Shown one piece after another: positions 14,875 to 21,650 of a stretch of 31,319 nt of DNA. The DNA comes from CAZVFX01 sp964626565 (lineage in GTDB: Bacteria; Myxococcota_A; UBA9042; CAIXZC01): the NCBI GenBank assembly GCA_964626565.1, contig CAZVFX010000084.1:1-31319 (forward strand), in the 5' to 3' direction. The translations under genes and the position numbers were made by a program. The notes below the pieces were generated by a model. That model worked only from the letters and a program-made list of their open reading frames with translations. It was not told the origin of the DNA and did not search any database. The first letter of the stretch is position 1, and every line of letters begins with the position of its first letter.

Positions 14875-15870
14875 ATGTTGGACACAGTTCTATTGCTGGC
14901 GCTGCCCGCATCAGGCAAATCCGAAGTAAGGAAGTATTTGGACGGGCTCACCGAGGTGCAATGCAGGGAGGAGTTCCACATCGGCCCGACGTTGCAACTG
15001 GACGACTACCCGTATGTGCACTTCATGCACCGCATCGATGACGAGTTGTGGTCCAGGGGCTATCCCTACATCTTCTACAAGGGGCCGGACAGGCCGTTCG
15101 ACGAGCCGTTCGAGTGGGGCACGCTGGTGGAGATGCTGAATGAAGACTACGACGACCTGCTGAACCAGCGGGTCTTTAATCCGCCGTCGGCAGCACAGTT
15201 GCTGTTCGACCGCCTGGACGCGGCCCGTGAGCGGGGCGGGATGTTGCCGGAGCTGGGCAATGTGCCATACCGGTTGCGGTGTGAGGTTGCCGAAGCGCTG
15301 GAAGAGGAGTGCGCCAAGGAGTTGAAGGTGAAGAACGAGGTGTGCGCCCAGGACCGGACTGGTAAGACCATCTTCATAGAGGCCGCCCGCGGAGTACCCA
15401 ACGGCTCCGCTTTTCCGGCCACGCCGCCGCGGGGATACCAGTACGCTTTGTCCAGGTTCTCGGACCAGGTGCTGGACCGGGCGTGTATCCTGTACGTGTG
15501 GGTCACTCCTGAGGAGTCCCGGCGCAAGAACATCGAGCGCGCCCGGCCGGACGGGCAGGGCTCCATCCTCCATCATTCAGTGCCAATGGAAGTGATGCTG
15601 GGAGACTATGGTGGGGATGACATGGACTGGCTCATCAGCCAGTCTGATCGCCCCGACACCATCAAGGTGGAGCGTACCGTTGAGGTGGTGGGAGACGACG
15701 GGAAAGCGCGTTACGAAATGAAGTGCTGGCATCTGCCCGTGGGGAGATTTGACAACCGGGTGGACAAGACGTCGTTCCTGCGTAAGGCGCGGGCTGACTG
15801 GTCAACCGAAGAGGTTGCCGGTATTCACAACGGTCTGAAAGAAGCATTCGACAAGCTGATTATCGCCTAG
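14875..15870 (+). CDS. P-loop ATP-binding protein of unknown function
   Basis: The product has 331 residues. The start is the ATG at 14875 behind GGGAGGG. A TTG five codons earlier would overlap that ribosome site and is rejected. A Walker A motif, ALPASGKS, lies at residues 9-16. Later, a segment with VWVTPEESRRKNIERARP resembles the arginine-rich lid of small-molecule kinases, followed by acidic GDYGGDDMDWL. Many conserved-looking acidic and aromatic residues occur (QLDDYPYVHFMHRID, KGPDRPFDEPFEWG). No signal or membrane segment is present. A kinase or nucleotide-dependent enzyme is plausible, but the substrate cannot be told. It is transcribed divergently from sodA with its own strong promoter and followed by a separate promoter, so it appears to be a single-gene unit. 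Confidence 0.85.
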   Translation: MLDTVLLLALPASGKSEVRKYLDGLTEVQCREEFHIGPTLQLDDYPYVHFMHRIDDELWSRGYPYIFYKGPDRPFDEPFEWGTLVEMLNEDYDDLLNQRVFNPPSAAQLLFDRLDAARERGGMLPELGNVPYRLRCEVAEALEEECAKELKVKNEVCAQDRTGKTIFIEAARGVPNGSAFPATPPRGYQYALSRFSDQVLDRACILYVWVTPEESRRKNIERARPDGQGSILHHSVPMEVMLGDYGGDDMDWLISQSDRPDTIKVERTVEVVGDDGKARYEMKCWHLPVGRFDNRVDKTSFLRKARADWSTEEVAGIHNGLKEAFDKLIIA

Positions 15871-15880
15871 CGGATTTTCC

Positions 15881-15909
15881 TTAAACAACCTGTGTGTTTC
15901 CAGTATACT
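15881..15909 (+). promoter_or_regulatory. sigma70-like promoter for the MopE-like lipoprotein gene
   Basis: TATACT (15904-15909) sits within the 10-base palindrome CAGTATACTG, and TTAAAC (15881-15886) lies 17 bases upstream as a weak -35 box. It is 38 bases before the ATG at 15948. The palindrome over the -10 box could also be an operator. Confidence 0.45.
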
Positions 15910-15947
15910 GTTATGTTGTGAGGGGTTAAAACTCTGAGGAGATACTC

Positions 15948-18900
15948 ATGAGAAAGTGCTTGAGCGTATTGGTTCCGGTGCTGTTCGCAGCGCTGCTTTT
16001 CTCGTGCAGCGGAAACGACGCTACGCAGATCGGAAAGCTGGTCCCCGATACCGTTGACACGGAGAACTCCGGGGCCGACGCCACGGCAGTCGAAAAGGAA
16101 GTTGCCATAGACTTCGGCAAGGGACGCGGCAACGAGGAGACTTTCGACTTCGGCAAGGACGACGAGGTGCCCATTGGAGCTCCTTGCAACGATAACGACG
16201 ACTGCGGTTTCGGCTATTGCATTGAAGGGCCGGAGGGCCAGGTTTGCACCCACACGTGCATCACCGAATGCCCCCAGGGTTGGATCTGCAAGGGGGTCAC
16301 TCTGTACGGCTCTGATCCGGAGTTCATCTGCATTCCGACCTTCTGGGATTTGTGTGAACCGTGCAGCGACGCCAAGGAATGTGGAGACGACGGTGATCAG
16401 TGCATCCCCATCGGCGGCGAGGGCAACTACTGCGGCCTGAGCTGTGTCACAGGTCAGGATTGCCCGGTGAACTACGAATGCGAACTCACGGTGGACACCA
16501 TGGGTGTGGAGACCCAGCAGTGCCTGCCCATCACCTCGAGCTGCAGTTGCCGTCCCGGTAACCAGGGAGAGCTTCAGAATTGCTACGTAACCAATGAATG
16601 GGGCACCTGCCCCGGCGAGCAGGTTTGCCTGGGCGTGGAAGGGTGGTCCGGTTGTGAAGCGCCGCCGCCCAGTGCCGAGGATTGCGACGGAGTGGACAAT
16701 GACTGCAACGGCGCGGTGGACGACGGTTTCGCAGACACCGATGATGACGGCATGGCGGATTGTATCGACACCGACGACGACAATGACGATATCCTGGACG
16801 GGGCCGACAACTGCCCCCTTGACTACAATCCGGGCCAGTACGACCTGGACGAAGACGACCAGGGCAACGCTTGCGACCTGGACGATGACGGCGACGGAGA
16901 CCCGGATGAGTTGGATTGCGCTCCGTTGGAGCCCCTCGCTCATCACGGCGCGGCCGAAGTATGCGACGCAGTGGACAACAACTGTAACGGCCAGGTGGAC
17001 GAGGGTTACGCGGACACCGACCTGGACGGCATGGCCGACTGCGTGGACCCGGACGATGACAACGACGGCGACCCGGACGACACCGACTGCGGCCCGAAAG
17101 ACGACCAGGTGTACAACGGGGCGCTGGAGGCGTGTGACGGCAAGGACAACGACTGCAACGGCAAGATCGACGAGGGGTTCAAGGATACGGACGGTGACGG
17201 AGTGGCCGACTGTTGGGACGTTGACACCGACAACGACGGCGACCCGGATATCAGCGACTGCGCGCCCCTGGACGACACCATCTTCAACGGTGCTGCCGAG
17301 GCGTGCGACGGAGTTGACAACAACTGCAACCTCCAGGTGGACGAAGGGTACGCGGACCTGGACCAGGACGGTCTGGCCAACTGCATCGACCCCGACGACG
17401 ACAACGACGGAGACCCGGACGACACCGATTGTGCGCCGTTGGACCCGAAGATGTTCGACGGGGGCCAGGAAGTCTGCGATGGAATTGACAACAACTGTGA
17501 CAACAAGGTGGACGAAGGCTATCCCAACTTCGACGGGGACGGCGAGGCGGACTGCATCGACTTCGACGACGACAACGACGGCGATCCCGACATCGTGGAC
17601 TGCAACCAGTTGGACGACGAGATCCACCACGGCGCCGAAGAGGTGTGTGACGGGCAGGACAACGACTGCAACCTGCTGGTCGACGAAGCCGGCGCCACCG
17701 GTTGCTCCGTGTTCTACAAGGACAAGGACGATGACGGTTGGGGCATGACCAACAAGTTCCAGTGCGTTTGCGGCCCCACCGGGGAGTACACTGCGTCACA
17801 ACCGGGTGACTGCGACGACTCGACCCTGAGCATAAACCCCGACGGCACCGAGGTGTGCAACAACTCCGACGACGATTGCGACGGAGTTACCGACAACGAA
17901 GGGTCGCTGGGATGTGAAAGCCACTACATGGACTTCGACGGCGACGGCTACGGCTCCTTGGAGCCGGCGTGCATCTGTTGGGCCAACAACATGTACACCA
18001 CCAAGAATGGCGGCGACTGCGACGAGGAGAACCCGGCGATTCATCCCGGAGCGGTGGAAGATTGTGACGGCATCGACGACAATTGCGACGGCCAAATCGA
18101 CGAGGGCGTGGGTTCCACCTGCGGCACGTGCGACCCCTCCTGCCACCAGGTGGCGGTAGGACCGGAAGGGGACGAGGCGTTCTCCCTGGACGATGAAAAC
18201 TCGTCCGGCCTCGCCGCGGACGAAGATGGCAATCTGCTGCTGGATACCGAGGAGATCAAACTGGCGTTTATCTGGATCGCCAACTCGGGGGAGAGCACCG
18301 TGTCGAAACTCGACACCGAGACGGGCTACGAGGTGGGAAGATATCAATCCTGCTCAAACCCGTCGCGCACCAGCGTGGACCTCTATTCCGACGTGTGGGT
18401 AGCGTGCCGAAACGACGGTGGCGTAGCCAAGATCGTCGCGTACGAGAAGAACTGCGTGGACAAGAACAACGACGGCATAATCCAAACATCCCAGGACACC
18501 AACGGCGACCACAAGATCTCCGGTGCGGAGATGCTGCCCAAGGGTCAGGACGAATGCGTCAAGTTCATCGTCTATCCGGGCGGAAGCTGCCAGCGGGCAG
18601 CAGGAGTGGATGCTGAAAACAACGCCTGGATCGGGGAGTGGAACGGCCAGGTGATCAGAAAGCTCAACGCTGAAGACGGCGCTGTGATGCAGTCGATCTC
18701 CATTGGCTGCAACCCCTACGGCCTGGTGGTTGACGGCGACGGTATCGTTTGGGTCTCGGGCCGCGGCTGCGGAAAGTTGGTTCGGGTCGACCCCGAAACC
18801 GGCCAATACCAGCACCTGAATCCGCCCACCGGCAACAACTACGGCATCACGGTTGACGCCAAGGGCAGGGTCTGGACCGGGCACTATTCGTCCTACGGCA

Positions 18901-19592
18901 TCAGCCGGTACAACCCGGAGAACGGACAGTTCGATTGGATCACCCAGAGCCTCAACGGCCACTGCCCCAGAGGCATGGCCGGCTCCGCGGACGGTTACAT
19001 GTACTCCGGCCTGGGCTGCGGCGGCACCTCGGTAGCCAGGGTGGATATCGATACCCTGGCTGTGCAGATCTTCAGCACGGGCGGAGCCAACACGCCCATT
19101 GGCGTGGCCATGGACTCCGAAGGGTATCTGTGGGCCGTGGGCTACAGCTCCAACTCTGCGGCCAAGATCGACACCCAGAACAACATGCAGGTGGTCGGCA
19201 CATATCCGGTGGGCGCCAATCCGTACACCTATTCGGATATGACCGGCTATGCCGCCAAGAACTACACCGCACCTCAGGGCTACTACCAGCACATCATTCC
19301 CGGCGGACCGGTGGGAGCTACCAACTGGACGCTCCTCGACGTGGCCGTGAACTACCAGGGCGAAAGTTACGTGAAGTTGCGACTGAGAGCTGCCGACACC
19401 GTATCCGCACTGAACCAGGAGCCGTGGCAGGGGCCGTTCGGACCGTTCCCGCCCAACGTATTCCCCATGGACCTCACAGCCATCCCGGATCTCAATGGCA
19501 AATACCTGCAGGTGGAAGTGATCCTCATCGCCGACGAAGAGGGGAACTCAGCAATCCTCACCGGCTTCACCGTCCAGTATCACGTGAATTGA
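15948..19592 (+). CDS. MopE/thrombospondin-3-like repeat lipoprotein with a Vgb/NHL-type beta-propeller
   Basis: The product has 1214 residues. The ATG at 15948 follows GAGGAG. The lipobox is LFSC (C20). A linker carries IDFG (54-57) and FDFG (66-69). Residues 80-240 are Cys-rich (PCNDNDDCGFGYC and similar). Residues 246-735 hold eight CDGxDNxCNG blocks of the MopE/Myxococcota metal-binding type, with DTDxDGxADC and DDDNDGDPD calcium-binding-like strings between them. From about 770 to 1100 the sequence repeats GxxxDxxGxxWVxxxxxxxxxRxDPxTG-like blades typical of virginiamycin-B-lyase/NHL propellers. Within it, residues 838-861 look like an EF-hand or dockerin-type loop (DKNNDGIIQ, DTNGDHKIS). 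The last 110 residues are a beta-rich domain. It is probably a calcium-bound surface or adhesive protein; lyase activity is not implied by the fold. Confidence 0.92.
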   Translation: MRKCLSVLVPVLFAALLFSCSGNDATQIGKLVPDTVDTENSGADATAVEKEVAIDFGKGRGNEETFDFGKDDEVPIGAPCNDNDDCGFGYCIEGPEGQVCTHTCITECPQGWICKGVTLYGSDPEFICIPTFWDLCEPCSDAKECGDDGDQCIPIGGEGNYCGLSCVTGQDCPVNYECELTVDTMGVETQQCLPITSSCSCRPGNQGELQNCYVTNEWGTCPGEQVCLGVEGWSGCEAPPPSAEDCDGVDNDCNGAVDDGFADTDDDGMADCIDTDDDNDDILDGADNCPLDYNPGQYDLDEDDQGNACDLDDDGDGDPDELDCAPLEPLAHHGAAEVCDAVDNNCNGQVDEGYADTDLDGMADCVDPDDDNDGDPDDTDCGPKDDQVYNGALEACDGKDNDCNGKIDEGFKDTDGDGVADCWDVDTDNDGDPDISDCAPLDDTIFNGAAEACDGVDNNCNLQVDEGYADLDQDGLANCIDPDDDNDGDPDDTDCAPLDPKMFDGGQEVCDGIDNNCDNKVDEGYPNFDGDGEADCIDFDDDNDGDPDIVDCNQLDDEIHHGAEEVCDGQDNDCNLLVDEAGATGCSVFYKDKDDDGWGMTNKFQCVCGPTGEYTASQPGDCDDSTLSINPDGTEVCNNSDDDCDGVTDNEGSLGCESHYMDFDGDGYGSLEPACICWANNMYTTKNGGDCDEENPAIHPGAVEDCDGIDDNCDGQIDEGVGSTCGTCDPSCHQVAVGPEGDEAFSLDDENSSGLAADEDGNLLLDTEEIKLAFIWIANSGESTVSKLDTETGYEVGRYQSCSNPSRTSVDLYSDVWVACRNDGGVAKIVAYEKNCVDKNNDGIIQTSQDTNGDHKISGAEMLPKGQDECVKFIVYPGGSCQRAAGVDAENNAWIGEWNGQVIRKLNAEDGAVMQSISIGCNPYGLVVDGDGIVWVSGRGCGKLVRVDPETGQYQHLNPPTGNNYGITVDAKGRVWTGHYSSYGISRYNPENGQFDWITQSLNGHCPRGMAGSADGYMYSGLGCGGTSVARVDIDTLAVQIFSTGGANTPIGVAMDSEGYLWAVGYSSNSAAKIDTQNNMQVVGTYPVGANPYTYSDMTGYAAKNYTAPQGYYQHIIPGGPVGATNWTLLDVAVNYQGESYVKLRLRAADTVSALNQEPWQGPFGPFPPNVFPMDLTAIPDLNGKYLQVEVILIADEEGNSAILTGFTVQYHVN
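16956..17639 (+). repeat. four exact-length 171-bp units of the MopE/TSP3-like repeat
   Basis: Units begin at the Glu codons at 16956, 17127, 17298 and 17469, each exactly 171 bases (57 residues) apart. Each reads E[VA]CDGxDNxCNxxVDEG, then DxDGxADC, then DNDGDPD and DC. A longer related unit precedes them and three variant units follow (from 17640). The units differ at many bases, so the expansion is not recent. Confidence 0.9.
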
Positions 19593-19658
19593 GGCAGGCG
19601 GCAGCAAAGGAAAGGCTGTAGGCGGTAGCAAAACACAAACAGCACCCTAAGCGTTAGC

Positions 19659-19680
19659 GCCGGGCCTATGGGGCGCCGGC
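19659..19680. terminator. hairpin between convergent genes, possible bidirectional terminator
   Basis: GCCGGGCC and GGCGCCGGC can pair with one bulged G around a TATGG loop, in the 97-base gap between the plus-strand gene ending at 19592 and the minus-strand gene ending at 19690. No clear T-run follows on either strand, so an intrinsic terminator is only possible. Upstream in the same gap GGCGGCAGCAAA and GGCGGTAGCAAA form a short direct repeat. Confidence 0.3.
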
Positions 19681-19689
19681 ACCTTTACC

Positions 19690-20670
19690 TCAGTACGAAA
19701 CCAGGTCGCCGTAGTGCCAGATGTGACCCTGGAAGAAATCTATCAAGGTCAGTCGAACGAGAGGATTGGGAAGATGAATGCCCAGAGGAGCGTTCAGGCG
19801 ATGCGCGGAGTGGAAGGTGACCACGGTTGAGAAGTCGTCATAGGCCCTGAAACTCACGCTGCCCAGGTCCTCTTCGGTGGAGTCGTTGTCCGAGTACATC
19901 ACCCGCCAGTAGACGGTTGCCGAAGTGTCGGTGTACTCGATGAACTCCACTTTGGTCATATCCATATCGGTAAGAGGGGTCTCCCAGTCGCAGGGGAACG
20001 GGCTCAACACCATGCGCTCCAACTGGGTAACGGCGCGCCCCTGGTCGTCCGTGGAGTAGACTATCAGTTCTCCACCCAGGTAATGGGCCAACTCGATACC
20101 CCAGTGCTCCGGAGCCAGCCGGGAGACGAAGGTGTCGTAGGGCACTTCGATAAGGCCGCTTGTGTACTCAACGGCCATGTCTTTGATCTCACCTTTGCCG
20201 GAGACGTCAACATCCTGCTCCCAGGTGTAGCCGATGCCCGCAGCCAGGTCCTCCCTGGTCGCCGCGTCGATGGAAGCCCTTTTGTCGGTGGGCATCGCCA
20301 GTTGGTAGGCCTGAACCGCGGGCAGAAAATCCCAGTCGGAGGCCGAGGGGAACCAGGTTACCGGGTGCTCATTTTTACAACAGAATATGAGCCCGCAGGC
20401 ATGCTCGTCCGCGTCGCATCCGCCGAAGGAGAACGTGTCGGCCTTGCCCGCCTTGTAGATCTCGTTGCACTCCTTGTCCAGGCCGTTTGCCTCGTAGGCC
20501 TCCAGGGTCTCATCGGTGCATTCCCAGCCCTCCATCTGCCCCGGGTAGCATTCATTCATCTTCGCTATCACCGTATCGCACGTGGGCTTCTCCGCCGCGT
20601 CTTCACCGCCAAAGCACGAAACAACCGCCGCCGCCACGACTACCACGATAATGAACCCCAGCGTTCTCAT
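19690..20670 (-). CDS. lipoprotein of unknown function
   Basis: The product has 326 residues and no family I recognise. The ATG at 20670 follows GGGGAGGAGAAG. The signal peptide ends with the lipobox VVSC (C19). Residues 30-105 hold paired cysteines (CDTVIAKMNEC, CDADEHACG, FCC), giving a small disulfide-rich N-terminal part. The rest is a mixed alpha/beta region with few cysteines and strings such as VYWRVMYSDND and TVVTFHSAHRLN, which resemble a lipocalin- or cystatin-like sheet, though this is not certain. It ends in the convergent gap with the MopE-like gene. The next gene upstream on the same strand is 77 bases away. A TATAGT at 20689-20694 (minus) could be a -10 box, but I see no matching -35. 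Confidence 0.85.
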   Translation of the reverse strand: MRTLGFIIVVVVAAAVVSCFGGEDAAEKPTCDTVIAKMNECYPGQMEGWECTDETLEAYEANGLDKECNEIYKAGKADTFSFGGCDADEHACGLIFCCKNEHPVTWFPSASDWDFLPAVQAYQLAMPTDKRASIDAATREDLAAGIGYTWEQDVDVSGKGEIKDMAVEYTSGLIEVPYDTFVSRLAPEHWGIELAHYLGGELIVYSTDDQGRAVTQLERMVLSPFPCDWETPLTDMDMTKVEFIEYTDTSATVYWRVMYSDNDSTEEDLGSVSFRAYDDFSTVVTFHSAHRLNAPLGIHLPNPLVRLTLIDFFQGHIWHYGDLVSY

Positions 20671-20747
20671 CTTCTCCTCCCCGCGTAAACTATACTCAGT
20701 TTGACTTGGGACAAGATACTCCGGTTACAACGGTTTTGCAAGCAAGC

Positions 20748-21650
20748 CTATTGCGAGTCGGCGGCGCAGCGGATACCCAGGGAGATGTTTTTACTCTTGG
20801 CGCTGTCGTAACAGATGTAGTCGATAGCCATCACGTGGGGAGCGTCGGCGAAGGAGCCGCCCATGAAGTTACGCTTGGTACGCGGATTCTCCGGAATGGG
20901 AGTCTTCTTCCCTTCCGGGTCGTCGTCGGGAGGGGCGGCGATGGTTGAGGTCCATTCCATGACGTTGCCGGCCATGCCTAGCAACCCAAACGGCGATGCC
21001 CCGGAAGGGAACGAACCCACGGGGGATGAATACAGTTTGCCGCATGCCCTTCCTTCCTTGCCGTGATAGGTTGCCCGGTCACAGCCCGGCTCTTCCTTGC
21101 CCCAGGGATAGGTACGCTCACTTTCACCTCGAGCTGCATACTGCCACTCCACCAAAGTCGGCAATCTCTTCCCGGCAAAGGAGCAGTAGTCTTTGGCCGC
21201 GAAGTACGCCACACAGTTGATTGGGTGGTTGACCCGTTCCGGCGCCCCCAGATTGCAGAAATCCGTGTCTTCAAAAGTAAGGTGGTGTTTGGCCTGGCAT
21301 CTGCCCGCCCGGACGCACCGGGCGAACTGCCCCACGGTGACCTCGGTGCGATCTATTCTAAAGGCGCCTACCGCAATAGTCTCGCACTCACCCTCTCCGT
21401 CCGACGGGCACCGCCGCAACTTACCCGCGGGGATATCGACCAGTTCGGCTTCCGACCCCGGCGGCGTGGCCAGCACCCGCTGCTCTACCTCGAGTCCTTT
21501 CAGCATCGGACCAGCCGGCCGGTGAACCGCGGGCGTCCGCCACACCATTCCCGAGCCGCTCGCGACCCCGAAGCCCGGGGGGCCAAGGAACGGAAGGACG
21601 AACAGGTACCAGAATTTGGCCAGAAAGTAGGCAGGCGAAATGATGTCCAT
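20748..21650 (-). CDS. membrane-anchored FGE/SUMF1-fold protein lacking the catalytic cysteine pair
   Basis: The product has 300 residues. The ATG at 21650 directly follows the stop codon of the helicase gene, with GGAG inside that gene's end as ribosome site, so the two are probably translationally coupled. A hydrophobic segment at about 8-24 looks like a signal anchor. Residues 68-298 carry the formylglycine-generating-enzyme fold: FRIDRTEVTVGQF, GKRLPTLVEWQYAARG (160-175), YPWG, FGLLGMAGNVMEWT (221-234) and NFMGGSF, ending with GIRCA. In true sulfatase-activating FGEs a Cys-x4-Cys pair follows the GGSW region. Here that segment reads GGSFADAPHVM, without cysteines. It is therefore likely a binding or structural member of the family, not an oxidase of sulfatases. 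Its ligand is unknown. Confidence 0.9.
   Translation of the reverse strand: MDIISPAYFLAKFWYLFVLPFLGPPGFGVASGSGMVWRTPAVHRPAGPMLKGLEVEQRVLATPPGSEAELVDIPAGKLRRCPSDGEGECETIAVGAFRIDRTEVTVGQFARCVRAGRCQAKHHLTFEDTDFCNLGAPERVNHPINCVAYFAAKDYCSFAGKRLPTLVEWQYAARGESERTYPWGKEEPGCDRATYHGKEGRACGKLYSSPVGSFPSGASPFGLLGMAGNVMEWTSTIAAPPDDDPEGKKTPIPENPRTKRNFMGGSFADAPHVMAIDYICYDSAKSKNISLGIRCAADSQ

Noticed and set aside
15867..17630. 587-codon minus-strand open frame, Val-rich
   Set aside because: It is the antisense shadow of the Asp codons (GAC/GAT) in the MopE-like repeats, which read as GTC/ATC.
20748..21650. Sulfatase-activating enzyme linked to the sulfotransferase module
   Set aside because: The catalytic cysteine pair is missing, no sulfatase gene is in the window, and the gene is over 6 kb away on the other strand.
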